Shown here in pieces: positions 56,401 to 63,860 of a stretch of 64,000 nt of DNA (its first letter is position 1; each line of letters begins with the position of its first letter). Made by a program: the position numbers and the translations under genes. The stretch spans positions 1 to 64,000 of IMG/VR virus record IMGVR_UViG_3300018424_003600, one strand, 5' to 3'. The notes beneath the pieces were generated by a model. It did no database searches, was not told the DNA's origin, and saw only the letters and a list, made by a program, of their open reading frames with translations. This DNA comes from a virus.

Positions 56401-59400
56401 TAGTTCGTCTCTGTAATCTTTGTATGCTTTAATAAAGCTACCGTCATGTCCTTTAACAAAAGCAACGCCTAAAGGATACTCGTTAATTTCAACATTATCA
56501 TAATGTCCGTAAAAAGAACCGGTTGCAGGCATATAGAAAATTTTGTTTAAACCAACAAATGTAATTGTGTTAGCAGTATCATTTGCATCTGCATCTTTAG
56601 CAGCTTTTCTAGTTGTATATATAGGATAAAACCAGCCTCTAGTTCCTTTGTTGCTGCCTGATTCAGCTTGTCCGTAAATTTTAAATGGACCAGTTTCTGA
56701 AGGTTCATCTACTATAACTGTATCATCAATGTATAGTTCTGGTTCATATTTAGGATAAAGTCCTAACTTTGTAGGTGTTGGAGGAACAAATGATCCGTCA
56801 GTATTATCATACTCATAAATTTCTATCTTGTCATCTTCGACTTGTCCTGCATCAATACTTACATAACCTGTAGAGTCAAAATTATAATCTCTGCCATGTA
56901 TTAATTGTTCTCCGTTCAAGTATACTAAAACACTTTTTACAGACAAACTAGATAGATTAAAAGGAGAACTTAAAGGATATTCTTTTGTTCTAGGATCTAA
57001 AACTGTATATTCTATAATATTAGTGTTGCTATATGATAGCATATCACTAAAGTAAAACGGCTGAGTTTTTACTTTATCTTTATTAATTTCTTCTAATAAT
57101 TTATCAACATGTACTTTAGTAGTTCCGTCATACCCTAAACTTAGAGCACTTTCTAAAAATACTTTTTTAAATCTTGAATATTCATTTTTAGAATATTTTA
57201 AGGCTTTTATAATATTAGTTTCTTTATTTGTTATATGATATAAAGATAAATTTATCGGTCCGCTGTGTTTTACAAAACGCTTACCAAATCTATCTAAGTT
57301 TCCTAAATCACGCAAATTACTTGAGCCTAAAAACACACCTTTAAAGTTTGGTAATTCTTCAAGCATAGTGTCAACATGATCAACTACTTCACCTAAGGTA
57401 AACTCACTTACATCCTCGTTTAGTGGATTGCGTTCTAGGTTATGTGGGAACTCATAATGTCCATTACTATTTTTAGATGTTTTAGATCTTGTTTTTATTT
57501 TAACAATATCTCCAGAATTTAAATTATCATAAAATCTAACATATGCAATTTTGTTTATTCTGTCAAGTTCATAATCTGTTAATTTAATTTGTATTTTATT
57601 ATTAACATAAACTACAACATATAAATCATTTAAATCTCCAGAATTATTATAAACATCTATTGCAAAATTATTATTTTTTATGTCTGTTACATCGTATTGT
57701 CTAACAACATATTGTTTACTTTCTGTAGGAATGTTACTGAAAGCATTTACATAAGTAAAGTCCGAAAGTGTTTTGTATTTTTTTAGGTAGCCAGAACTAA
57801 TATCTTGAGATATAATTTCTGTTCCTTCTTGATATTCAAATGTATCGTTTAATAAATCAAAGTTAAAAAGTATATCACTCGAATTTTCAATAGTTCTGTA
57901 ATTTAAAGGAAATCCTAACTCTAAATCATTAGTACCTTCACCTAACTTATATGAAAATAATTTAGTTCCTTTAAAGGTAGTAGATTCATAATAAGTTTCG
58001 TCAGCAAAACTATTATCGTTTACATCACAAACTTCAAATAACGGAGACTGGTTTCTTTGAGTTTTTTCTTGTGCTTCTAGCCAGCTTCCGCCGTGATAGT
58101 GATAACTTTTTCCTGCATTTTTTACACCACTAGTTACTAGTATAGTTTCTAAATCTTGCGGTTCAGTATCATCAGTTTCAATTAATGCAATTTGTTTATT
58201 ATTACCAATTTCAATAAATTTAACTTGATAAATTTTTCCAGATACTAAAATATCAGTATCTGCTACAAAAAGAATGCGCATGCCTTCTGCTAAATCAATA
58301 CCGTCGATATTATACCCTAATGCTCCTTCAATTGTACTAAAAACATCTTTTGTAAAAGTATCAATTAAATCAACATCTTTTTTAGCAAAACTACCAAAGT
58401 TGTTTAATTTTAGTCCTGCTTCAAATTCAATAATCGGACGTTTAGCTCTTTTGCTTTCGTCAATATTTTCAGGTAAATTATTAAATTTAAAACTATCTTT
58501 TAAAACATCTTTATGGAACCATTTATTATAACGACTCCATGCGTTTCTATCTTTACTTGCTCTATTAATAATAATATAATCTGGTTCAGTTGCTGAAGCA
58601 GTAGCATCAGAAAAAGGTAATGTATCAAATTCTTCACTATCAAATGGAACATAACGTGCTTCTGTATATGCAGCAGGAATAATTAAATCTTGATCTTTGA
58701 TTAATTTAATATTTTCTCCTACACCTTCAACATACCAATTATTTTGAGCATAATAAGCAGGTTCAACATCGCCTTGGAACTTAATCTTCATACCGTTGGA
58801 CAATTCAACTCCGTTTGCACTTAGATATGTTTTCTTTCCTAAGATTTCGTCAGTAACATTTAAGAAAGCATTTTCTTCAATGTCATAAATTTTAATTAAT
58901 CCGCTAGTGTCAATTGAATTCTTGCTAACATAGTATAATCTATTAGGTGCGTTAAATGGAATTGTAAATTCAATTGTACCTTTTTCAACATATGCAACTG
59001 CAACTTCTTCACCTTCTTCACCTAATTTGCGTATTCCGTCAGGATAAAGTGTTGAAACGTTTTCATCATCTTCAAAAGTAACACTGCCGCCGGAAGGAAG
59101 AACAATAAAGTCTCCTTGATCATATTCATTGCCATATAGATCTGCTCCAAATAGTCCGTCAGCTCTTATTCCTTCTGTTCCTGCTGTTAATATTGCACTA
59201 CCTGGAGTAAAACTTCTAGTAATTGCAAATGCTATTGGATGTCCTGGAGTGTCAATATCAAAACGATAAGTTTGTCCTCTATAAAGTTTTAACGATGGAT
59301 TTCTAGTCAATCCGTCATTAAAGACATATGCTTTATTATCTCCTTGATCTTCAATAGTTACAGAATACGTACTAACAACTTCTCTACTTTGTCCTCTAAC

Positions 59401-59877
59401 AGGAATGCTAATAGGACCGTGCGGTAACCAATAATACTCACGGAAGTTTACAAACTTATCCCAATCTATACTTGGGTTCCAACTATAAGTTTCTTGATTA
59501 TTTAATCTACTATGGTTTTCTATATTTGCACCAAAAACATTTAGTTGTCCAAGATAGTCATTATAGTCTTTATAAAAAGTAACATTATCATACAGATCTT
59601 TAACTACTACGCTAGGTTCTAGTTGATAATCTTCTCTTGTTTTATTAACATCAGCAACATAATTGTCAGTTGACTGATGTGCTTTTGCTGTCCTTCTACC
59701 ATAATATCCATTTAATTTTTCAGCAACACCCGGTTGGATCATTTGATCCATTGTAGCTTGTAAAAACTTTTGGTTTGCCGTACTCCTAAAAAATCTAGGT
59801 AAAAAATCTGCAGAACTAATTTTATTATTTCCGCCTGGAATTGGCAAAGCCGAATCTTGTTGAGTTTTCTTAGCCAT
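44416..59877 (-). CDS. giant modular tail/baseplate structural protein
   Basis: 5153 aa in one open frame of 15.5 kb, next to gp6 where T4 has gp7 (about 1030 aa). The first ~150 residues (SADFLPRFFRSTANQKFLQA, FREYYWLPHGP) resemble the start of giant structural proteins of marine T4-like phages. Five short repeats with Y-x-x-G-x-I/V-V-x-Y/H (near residues 1575, 1835, 2355, 2995, 3045, for example YTIGDIVKYKQYYYVASKN) resemble carbohydrate-binding CBM5/12 modules. Propeller-like repeats (VSPDGEYLVVGVPNAS, LSPDGRKIAIGAPYND, about 2250-3350) follow the FG-GAP style. GxGYTxAP-type repeats lie near 3756-4176 and ING-ERI/RRGTLGTG near 4980-5015. It is translated by TAATG coupling after gp6. It probably spans or decorates the baseplate and binds surface glycans (inference). 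Confidence 0.75.
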   Translation of the reverse strand: MAKKTQQDSALPIPGGNNKISSADFLPRFFRSTANQKFLQATMDQMIQPGVAEKLNGYYGRRTAKAHQSTDNYVADVNKTREDYQLEPSVVVKDLYDNVTFYKDYNDYLGQLNVFGANIENHSRLNNQETYSWNPSIDWDKFVNFREYYWLPHGPISIPVRGQSREVVSTYSVTIEDQGDNKAYVFNDGLTRNPSLKLYRGQTYRFDIDTPGHPIAFAITRSFTPGSAILTAGTEGIRADGLFGADLYGNEYDQGDFIVLPSGGSVTFEDDENVSTLYPDGIRKLGEEGEEVAVAYVEKGTIEFTIPFNAPNRLYYVSKNSIDTSGLIKIYDIEENAFLNVTDEILGKKTYLSANGVELSNGMKIKFQGDVEPAYYAQNNWYVEGVGENIKLIKDQDLIIPAAYTEARYVPFDSEEFDTLPFSDATASATEPDYIIINRASKDRNAWSRYNKWFHKDVLKDSFKFNNLPENIDESKRAKRPIIEFEAGLKLNNFGSFAKKDVDLIDTFTKDVFSTIEGALGYNIDGIDLAEGMRILFVADTDILVSGKIYQVKFIEIGNNKQIALIETDDTEPQDLETILVTSGVKNAGKSYHYHGGSWLEAQEKTQRNQSPLFEVCDVNDNSFADETYYESTTFKGTKLFSYKLGEGTNDLELGFPLNYRTIENSSDILFNFDLLNDTFEYQEGTEIISQDISSGYLKKYKTLSDFTYVNAFSNIPTESKQYVVRQYDVTDIKNNNFAIDVYNNSGDLNDLYVVVYVNNKIQIKLTDYELDRINKIAYVRFYDNLNSGDIVKIKTRSKTSKNSNGHYEFPHNLERNPLNEDVSEFTLGEVVDHVDTMLEELPNFKGVFLGSSNLRDLGNLDRFGKRFVKHSGPINLSLYHITNKETNIIKALKYSKNEYSRFKKVFLESALSLGYDGTTKVHVDKLLEEINKDKVKTQPFYFSDMLSYSNTNIIEYTVLDPRTKEYPLSSPFNLSSLSVKSVLVYLNGEQLIHGRDYNFDSTGYVSIDAGQVEDDKIEIYEYDNTDGSFVPPTPTKLGLYPKYEPELYIDDTVIVDEPSETGPFKIYGQAESGSNKGTRGWFYPIYTTRKAAKDADANDTANTITFVGLNKIFYMPATGSFYGHYDNVEINEYPLGVAFVKGHDGSFIKAYKDYRDELLLELEKRIFNNIKADYSTDRLDIHNFIPGDHRETEFSRNEINRTLLGDFQQWLTTSLTNTSYTNNTFYDRNNAWTFNYSDTKTPNGNKNPGFWRSLFVYAFDTDRPHTCPWEMLGITIKPSWWDEVYGPAPYTGDNLVLWKDLEAGKIAEPGNVRINLDYARPGLTNHIPVGSDGKLVTPTRIGYANGFNIQQTSRNFSFGDYSPTENAWRRSSEYPFALLTSYLLNKPAKVMGLGFDISRINKNKANQWVYKETNKPIETKNLLLPNTYNSDSRVLTSGLVNYVYNLVASNILTLYSSYETNLKNISNQIGIKIGGFTSKPKFNLILDSRSPTQNLTQDGIFVPQENYQIFLNTSSPSQLAIYSGLIVEKAEVGYVLRGYNLEKPYFEYYEAREGSSSSTVTVGGINEAVVPWDSNTLYTAGEIIIHNNSYYRVTKSFETGVSFTLENLSKLPTLPIEGGRVAQFKKNFDKTSVKTLEYGTRLKTVQEVVDFILGYNERLTDIGFIFDDVSEGFGEVNNWNQSAKEFMFWTTQGWASGGIITLSPAANILEFQKDFYVVDDIKDPFYGYSILKADGLFLDSEFNSLLRNENSFGVEVTNTDEGLFHASLPLIQKEHVVLLDNTTVFNDIIYRPSTGYRQERIKVSGYRSDNWNGGLNIPGFLYDDGTFTDWTQWKDYTIGDIVKYKQYYYVASKNISGSQNFNSNDWYLLSEKPESQLLTNFDYRTTQFTDFYDLDSDSFDIEQQRMAQHLIGYQKRQYLANIINDDVSQFKFYRGAIAEKGTMNVFTKLFDALGKTTDNLEFYEEWALQVGRYGSVDDIKQVEYIIQEEKVQESPQAFELLNTLPATNYDKIYRILPNEVYDKPEDYDHAPLPVKNIESEYIKTGGYVKESDVATTIGNISNLILVNVNGLNLGDNIWITNTESNDWTVMQVVRSGAYASEFTVSLIEDADPGYGIGELTLDRWSASIVTEGDYIGLQHAEEYLLNGFYKVISAELNKIKIEVPFAGNELTDDVLDFEEENFSVVKLRTVRTDSLNGVNSLTNQEFYQDQKIWIDDYNSTWAVLENNSVYNNEQTIVNPSEYDSTTHGFTDSLAVTKDNNNVFVASPNDVNGKVYFYRRSREASNLNLSQEIELDNDDYFALDNLDFSRSIDVSPDGEYLVVGVPNASNIKTKLAYKTDSNTNEQTFDFQSDKTYVKGDIVRYRETLWKANREILPQIGNQPFTTFDTYINIASQQDADSTSLNLLVAGDPGLPNNTVDHILVRAPKDMYLGTAVGDLVNLYWNTVSYAFNTSDIQYPFDNEIAEITVNWLNQEHTIAKKVDHVFFLETFVTLPNVGDTFTTDTGAAEIVYVGTRRDSAVIYVSNTNGVFDISGTAYNAEGDLIGDYTEESTYSITDAVAGYWYIETGFTYSNNGRYYDSGKGLVYADVRPADSQRPVNYYYNIQNTIAAVGPYITNKNQASFLSSLSYTGDPAGADGTSGVSSPQLDNRWIARVGKEFSNIVQVGEEYEFRLYDLDNRNIDLSNTAFTYEFLNKKHTITDIWDGYIDFELTEFDFQGFPYEPQIGDILEDVQIPRDGQGGLALTSTTTSSAEVVFMRRNFNSIRVYVKVLSGNWNELSNIGRYEIRRKAGTNNTVNPNIRGVNDVDRVIGTVEDINNDIVLGTNLVGKLLVFANDSNLNIVTQPEVVDEEYWFFNENTESGIQRLANPPYSLNKDYTQVYNIPADKYGVAKTGLENEGAVAIFRRVAGEYRLQNIFVSEYRHAGRQFGNLVKITQNNNYYTLMIGSKGVDTTEELLDDSIGRRTYPGTIEIVRHGTKPSDNFKGEYQLTAYDIGDIVIYKDNYYRANKAILETQNVIQDSIYWTNISWRYGQDTNYRGDFDNSYTYKSGNIVVYDNKLWSANTNIDVNAPVPSNSNASWSEISTKIDYLGYLPNLTSTHFYNEEVFDPIQNIEQFSEAFDISDDGNVLIVTSKQMETDSTIHKSIVVYREVDDKYMVDQVIPSPNNTEGFADVVSLSPDGRKIAIGAPYNDDKKINQGIVYIYSQVNGKFVQTQTLTPPNNEESEGFGYSLNFGEDNLVISSLNGDQKIPTRFDTYTDRVDENSYTLDTTSKERTATTFDAEFTTFNNIILDKGVVYVYENLEDTLIYSEQFRYSLSQRMFGENVYSNNNHVYVGMPQQYSGDYKGIMLDFRKGNGVFAWEAISQNVIPVDVSKIRGAFLYNKRKNEIITYVDYVDPVQGKIPGVADQEIAFKAPYDPALYNTGELTDNNVDPDRVWTDEYVGKVWWDISTAKFANAHQGSTTFQKNNWNKLLPNATINIYEWVESDYLPSSWDTLADTPEGASQDISGTSLYGDEKFSTRIIYDDVSKTFKNKYYYWVESKRTVPVMEDRFLSIFDIAALIANPRTQGYKFLSLLTNNKFVLNNCDDVIEGDDVVLNIKYSTGPKENQNLHSQYKLLSENDKSSKPDADIERKWFDSLIGFDENSRLVPDPDITVKNRYGVQSRPRQSMFVNRIEALKQTIERVNFVLGNSLITDEYDISDLTAKDEAPTLISKKYDISVDSISELQYISTSKITQAILEPVIVNGRITRINIINSGRGYKVAPSFKINGKGFDADFDITLNNLGQITNVKITNDGYGYDNNTTITVRPFTALVTADSEVQDKWALHSWNIESQSWNRISVQGYNVELYWDYKDWYATGYNQFTNIKHNIDGSYQLPTLSDSIGDVIKINNIGSGGWLLLEKIDTQDTEDYTVNYKTIGRQNGTIEFNESLYNFSKNTIGYSNRSFDNYFYDSNPAFELRIILNTIRDKLFVGDLEVEYNKLFASTLRYVLAEQPAADWVFKTSFVKAKHNRGDLGQKDLTFNNDNLQSYQDFVEEFKPYKTKLREFVSQYTVTEETNSVVTDFDLPPKYNSLTGKIEPSKAIIVDGSLQDVNFDLETPPRNNWKNNLGYQITKVDIGDTGSGYTYEPIIKFVGGNGTGATAKAYLGYGKITKIEITNPGTGYTSAPTVVIEGSQLDTGTPAKATAVLGNGSVRSTRVKVKFDRVSKTFTIESLAETETFVGTNSETRFFLEWPMDLDKKKVKIYVDDVLQLRSKYSYENIIDNSKTYTRHQGKIIFTTPPALGASIRVEYYKPLSMLTAQDRINLAYAPTAGMYGKDLAQLMTGIDYGGVEVTSFDFTSSAGWDSQPWYTDNWDSFVNTFEDEIFTADGSTVSVQLSAPLEDGVVYNLYKNGVRIDDPDYDAGTPTNVHAITNSITGDGVTDTIDLASRDILMLDGDVLAIRKITSDGSVKIDPDSYDTQLEGGDLQYSTATGLNAEDIIVDGDGFVTPTTSGGPEELVPGQILDTLDIKVYTRDSDGQGVIYSQSYRAVPGTLNYNLGVIPNNISAVIVKVDNVILADSEFTINWSSNIITIPSLIGGEELNIVAVAQGVQSILDYGKFTGDGEQTDFETNVEFVEGMSGYANINGVQQDVTVYNTNDSTRAFIRFDTPPNLNSVINFTLFGNSDVVNYSQMSSSMFVGDGVSIEYDIQSTPLYAAPTQHNILVKVGNRILNAGYNTKFEIPENNQREYALEIFQQPQGSLDVSDVSVYLNGKLIETPVQWRFDIANSSIVLPDDIGTPGDLLDIYVITDGEYRVIGSTVILDTPPADQETVEIIQMTNHDILKLERINYDVVERTTTYAGEVEYVTYNRLTLGEIKLRKPAVDAQYVWVSLNGELLTPSVDYYITDDKQKVRLTVTPQANDVIDILHFAANVSVPKFAFRQFKDMLNRTHFKRLDSAATTLAQDLNYYDLRIEVVDGSTLSTPNKDLNLPGVIFINGERIEYFVKEDNTLRQLRRGTLGTGVKEVHSAGTNVFDQNISKTVPYRDTTLAYNTIADGNTNNFEIDYDVNSINEIEVFVGGTRQRKTTIEVFDPTLALDSPEGDVTISADFSFDADTNSITLLNTPAENSRITVVKKVGRAWTTQGTTLGNTENSIARFLRAGTSELPE

Positions 59878-62800
59878 TAGTAACTATAACCTCCGCCTGT
59901 AGAGCTTGATGTAGATGATGCACTACTTGTTATTTGATTAGATGTTGTGCTTGTTGAACTTGTAATTACATTGCCGCTTGCTTGTAAATTAGTTGCTGTA
60001 ATTTCGTCTATTGTTTCTATGTCAGATACTTTTGCGCCGCTGGCAAAAATTTCATCTGCTTCAGATTTTATTTCAAATAAACTACCAAAACTTTGTGTAG
60101 TTTGTCTAGGTACAATTAATATACTAACTAATTTTGGCGATAACTGACTCATAATATAAGAACTTAGCTCTTGGAAATAAAATGTTTCACCAAAATCCCA
60201 ATTTTCAATATCAAAGAAACGATTTATTGATTCAATAATATCAGATTTAAGTTCATTATCATTAATTACTAAGTTAGGATTTTTTACAATTTTAAATTTA
60301 ACTTGTAAATCTGCAGGTGCTTTGTCGCCAAATAAAATTTTATATTTTACTGGATGATATATAATTTCATCACTTATACTTTTAATTTCATTAATTGAAC
60401 TTCCATAAGATCTAAAAAGCTCATCATTACTTGGCGGCTTTGGTTTTACAGAAAGTGTTCCATCAATATATTGTTTGACTTGATCGTCATATGTTTTTGA
60501 TAAAATATATGTATCAATAATATTTGATGCACTAGGATCTATTCTGTATCCACTGTCTGCAACATGAACATAATGAAGTTTTAATCCTGCTCTACCATAG
60601 TATGCTTTGTAGTTTACATCAAGTGTAGTATTGTTTAATGTTTTATTAAGTTTCTTAAAAACACCTTCGTCTATCAAGTAAAAAATTTGTCCGTTATTGT
60701 CCCATTGGGTATACGGAGCAATACTAGATTCATTTTGCACTAAAACAACTTCACTTGTTGAATTATCAAGATATTTAAAATCTTCGACGCCATCTGTAGT
60801 AGTATATTTCTTTTGGAATATAATTTTTTCTTCTGTAGAAATTGAAGTATCTTCTTCTCCAACTATTTGTTCAAAGATATCCGGATCATCAACTACCCCG
60901 TCATCATCTAAATCAATAAATTGTACTTGTATTTTACGACTATCTAAGTAACCTTCAGAATCTTTATAAGCATCAGTTATGGTCCAAGTAAAATCTTTTG
61001 TAAATGGTGTTAATTGTCCAGGTTGAGTATTGATGTTTAGCACATCAATTCTATCTCTAACAACTTGTCCAGTTGACGGATCGTAAATTTTATCAGCACT
61101 ATCAAAGAAAAATCTTATTTCGTCTGCACTTTCAAAAACATATCTTAACTGTCTATATGTTATTGTGTATTTTTCACCGTCTGTTTTAAAATACAACATC
61201 CAACTAGAATCTAAGTTTTCTCCAGTTGTGTCTCCTGCTTTACCAGTTGCAAAATCGCTAATAGTATTAATATCTTCTGCTAATACTATTTTCCAAATTC
61301 TGTCTGTTATATCGTATCTTAAAGCAAAATCTTTATATTCAAATGTTTGATCAATGATTTCTGTTTTAAGATCGTCTACTAATGATTTAGAATAGTTAGG
61401 AATAACTTGTGAAATTAATGCACCGTCAGGAATAATATCATTTAATATAACCGGACCAGTTCCGTCATCTTCAACATCAACACCTGTGTTAGAAACTGCA
61501 ATAACTTTTGCCCATTTATATGTAGATTGACCTTTTTTAATAGTTCCTGTTTCGTTCCATGTGCCGTTTGGCATGAAGGTTTTTGTATCCGGAGACGTAA
61601 ATTTAATTAAGGATCCAGGTTCTACAAAACGGAGTGCATTAACTGTAAAGTCACCTAAAGGATATGTTTGATTTGAAGAATCTTTAAACAAGCCTGTACA
61701 AATATTTGTGCCTTTAGTTGACTGTGTCCACGTTGCATTAAGGTCACTTACTATTGTTTTAGGATATTTTGCTAAAAAGAAATTTTTAGAATTTATATTA
61801 CCAATAATACGCTCAACTGTATTGTAAATAATACCTTCAATGTCAGTTTGAGTTGTAAATGTAAAAGATTGTTTTTCTACAAATTCTTCTTTGTATAATA
61901 TTCCGTCATCTGCAAACAAACTTGTATTTGAATATTTTCCACTAGCATCTTTTAAATCAAAAAATCTGCTTATTCCGCTTGATATTCTATTTGAACTTTT
62001 TGTTTTAATAATATCTTGGCTTATAGCAAGAGGTCCAACATTGTAATCTTCGCCTGTAACTAGTCTATTTTGTGTATAATAAGTTGCTGGAGCATTTGCT
62101 TTTATTTCTTCATTAGATTCTGTTGCAGTTCCATTTGTTACTGTGTAATTTAATTTTAATCCAATTGTAAGTGTTTGCTTAGTACCATTTCTAGCTTGGT
62201 AAGGAATATCAATACTAACTGTATTAATTGCTCCAGGAGTTATAACACTTTTTAAACCATTACTAGTTCTATAATATACTTTAAAATCTCCTGCTGGTAA
62301 ATTACCAAAAACACCATCACTAAAAACTAAATTAATTCTATCACCTATTCTTGTAGTGACTGCAAAAACATCTCTTGTTTGATTAAACAAACTATTATAG
62401 ATAACATTATTTCCTTCTGTAGAAGAAACTTTTGTCCACTGTTTATTTTCTATTCCTAAACTATTAACTTCATATAACCAAACATCGGTATCATTAATAT
62501 TTCTTGAATCGATTGCCACTGATTGGTTTGGTATCGGATTTGACATGTTAAACGAGCCGTTTTCAAGACGTCCTTGACGGAAGTGCATAAAAAATCCTGT
62601 ATTATTAGATCCTGCGCCTTGTCCATCATCACGGAAAAGAAATGCTGGACTATTGCCAGGCAACGGTGGTTCTTCTACAATACTTCCAGAAGAAATGTCT
62701 GAACTTACAATTTCAAATCTAGTTGTAACACCTTCTATTTGTTTTGTAAACGGATATACTGCACTACCTGTGTTTAGTGCGTTTATACGATATTTTTGAG

Positions 62801-63350
62801 TTTGTACATCTGCAACCTGTTCTGATTTTAGTGGATTTCCAATTGAGTTTGCAAGCGGCATTGCAGAATTTAAAATTTTAACAAATTGTTCAAAATAGTT
62901 TGTATTTGCTTGGTCATTCCATTTTACAGTAATGCCAGCTAGATTTAACCCGTTACTATCTATAATACTCTCAGTTGTTGATAATGTATCAATTTTTAAT
63001 AATCCGTTGGCTGCTTGATTTCTGCGTGGATTATAAGAAAGCATACGTGCAAGACGTAGTACACTTTCTCTACGTTCTGCTGTTTCAAGGAAGTTTTCAC
63101 GAGCATTTAGATCTACACGGAATGATAAGTTTTGCCCAAGGAAAGCAATCATATCAATCAGTGCAAGATATTCGCTTGACTCAATGTAATCGTTAAAATC
63201 TTCTGGATAGTTTTGACGCAGATAATTAATCATTGTTCTGCGTAGGTTATCAAAATCATAGCTTTGGAAATCTGCGTTCCTAAAGCTCTGGTAAATTCTT
63301 TTCCAATCTTCGGCTACAAGTAGCCTAGACTGTCTATCGGTTGCAGCCAT
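59877..63350 (-). CDS. gp6: baseplate wedge protein gp6
   Basis: 1157 aa, longer than T4 gp6 (660 aa) but in line with cyanophage versions. The N-terminus (LLVAEDWKRIYQSFRNADFQ, DFNDYIESSEYLALIDMIAF) is the conserved start of the gp6 family in marine T4-like phages. The end (FFDIENWDFGETFYFQELSS, LVSILIVPRQT) matches the gpJ-like wedge region. It forms the ring of the baseplate wedge around the hub. A Ser/Thr-rich tail follows. It has a late promoter box 25 bp upstream, lies 60 bp after gp25, and is coupled to the giant gene by a 1-bp overlap (TAATG). The gp25-gp6 order is as in T4-like phages. Confidence 0.85.
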   Translation of the reverse strand: MAATDRQSRLLVAEDWKRIYQSFRNADFQSYDFDNLRRTMINYLRQNYPEDFNDYIESSEYLALIDMIAFLGQNLSFRVDLNARENFLETAERRESVLRLARMLSYNPRRNQAANGLLKIDTLSTTESIIDSNGLNLAGITVKWNDQANTNYFEQFVKILNSAMPLANSIGNPLKSEQVADVQTQKYRINALNTGSAVYPFTKQIEGVTTRFEIVSSDISSGSIVEEPPLPGNSPAFLFRDDGQGAGSNNTGFFMHFRQGRLENGSFNMSNPIPNQSVAIDSRNINDTDVWLYEVNSLGIENKQWTKVSSTEGNNVIYNSLFNQTRDVFAVTTRIGDRINLVFSDGVFGNLPAGDFKVYYRTSNGLKSVITPGAINTVSIDIPYQARNGTKQTLTIGLKLNYTVTNGTATESNEEIKANAPATYYTQNRLVTGEDYNVGPLAISQDIIKTKSSNRISSGISRFFDLKDASGKYSNTSLFADDGILYKEEFVEKQSFTFTTQTDIEGIIYNTVERIIGNINSKNFFLAKYPKTIVSDLNATWTQSTKGTNICTGLFKDSSNQTYPLGDFTVNALRFVEPGSLIKFTSPDTKTFMPNGTWNETGTIKKGQSTYKWAKVIAVSNTGVDVEDDGTGPVILNDIIPDGALISQVIPNYSKSLVDDLKTEIIDQTFEYKDFALRYDITDRIWKIVLAEDINTISDFATGKAGDTTGENLDSSWMLYFKTDGEKYTITYRQLRYVFESADEIRFFFDSADKIYDPSTGQVVRDRIDVLNINTQPGQLTPFTKDFTWTITDAYKDSEGYLDSRKIQVQFIDLDDDGVVDDPDIFEQIVGEEDTSISTEEKIIFQKKYTTTDGVEDFKYLDNSTSEVVLVQNESSIAPYTQWDNNGQIFYLIDEGVFKKLNKTLNNTTLDVNYKAYYGRAGLKLHYVHVADSGYRIDPSASNIIDTYILSKTYDDQVKQYIDGTLSVKPKPPSNDELFRSYGSSINEIKSISDEIIYHPVKYKILFGDKAPADLQVKFKIVKNPNLVINDNELKSDIIESINRFFDIENWDFGETFYFQELSSYIMSQLSPKLVSILIVPRQTTQSFGSLFEIKSEADEIFASGAKVSDIETIDEITATNLQASGNVITSSTSTTSNQITSSASSTSSSTGGGYSY

Positions 63351-63374
63351 ATTAGTATTCCTTGTTTACTATGA

Positions 63375-63382
63375 TATTTATC
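63375..63382 (-). promoter_or_regulatory. T4-type late promoter box GATAAATA
   Basis: GATAAATA on the - strand, 25 bp before the gp6 ATG at 63350, in the 60-bp gap after gp25. Its spacing matches the boxes in front of 39738 and 37226. Confidence 0.55.
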
Positions 63383-63408
63383 TGATATTGAAAAGTGCGT
63401 GTTTAATT

Positions 63409-63424
63409 GTTTACGAAAGTAAAC
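63409..63424. repeat. 6-bp inverted repeat at the gp25 stop codon
   Basis: GTTTAC-GAAA-GTAAAC overlaps the TAA stop of gp25. On the - strand transcript it makes a 6-bp stem with a UUUC loop, not followed by a U-run. It may stabilise the mRNA end or be chance. Confidence 0.3.
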
Positions 63425-63848
63425 CGTTTTCTTTGTCAAATTTAAATCGTAATTGGTCTACAATTTGATATGGTAAAAATGTTATTGTACACTCTACTTG
63501 TAATCCTTGCTCATACGTGTCAACGATAATTTCTTCTGCACGTACTCTTGGATCATAGTTGATAATTGTAGTTACATCTTCAATTACAAGTTCTTGTACT
63601 TCGTTTGTAAATGGCTCATATAATATATCCCATATTATTGTGCCAAATGTAGGATCACTAAGTTTTTCAGTTTGTCTAATATGAAAGTGGTTGATTATAT
63701 CTTGTTTTATTAGATCGAAATCATATAAACTAAAACTTTTAGCGTCTGAGATCGTAGAAAAACCTCTATAAGCTCTGCCTGAAGAAGCATCACGCATTGT
63801 TTGTTTAACAGTTACACGTTTATATAAATTTTTTTCTAATTCGCTCAT
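63411..63848 (-). CDS. gp25: baseplate wedge protein gp25 (lysozyme-like fold)
   Basis: 145 aa, close to T4 gp25 (132 aa). Family marks are GRAYRGFSTISDAK, then LSDPTFGTIIWDILYEPF and NYDPRVRAEEIIVD, where DPR replaces the EPR motif of T4 gp25. The protein starts the sheath-binding part of the baseplate wedge. The stop of the preceding gene lies 13 bp before its ATG; a GTAAATA sequence in that gap is a weak late-box match placed too close to the start. Followed by gp6 as in T4-like genomes. Confidence 0.9.
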   Translation of the reverse strand: MSELEKNLYKRVTVKQTMRDASSGRAYRGFSTISDAKSFSLYDFDLIKQDIINHFHIRQTEKLSDPTFGTIIWDILYEPFTNEVQELVIEDVTTIINYDPRVRAEEIIVDTYEQGLQVECTITFLPYQIVDQLRFKFDKENGLLS

Positions 63849-63860
63849 ACTATATTTACC

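Noticed and set aside
63409-63424. Terminator after gp25
   Set aside because: The 6-bp stem is not followed by a T run on the transcribed strand, and gp6 has its own late box, so I list it only as an inverted repeat.
63851-63859. Late promoter for gp25
   Set aside because: The GTAAATA sequence is off consensus and only about 5 bp from the start codon; gp25 is more likely read from an upstream promoter.
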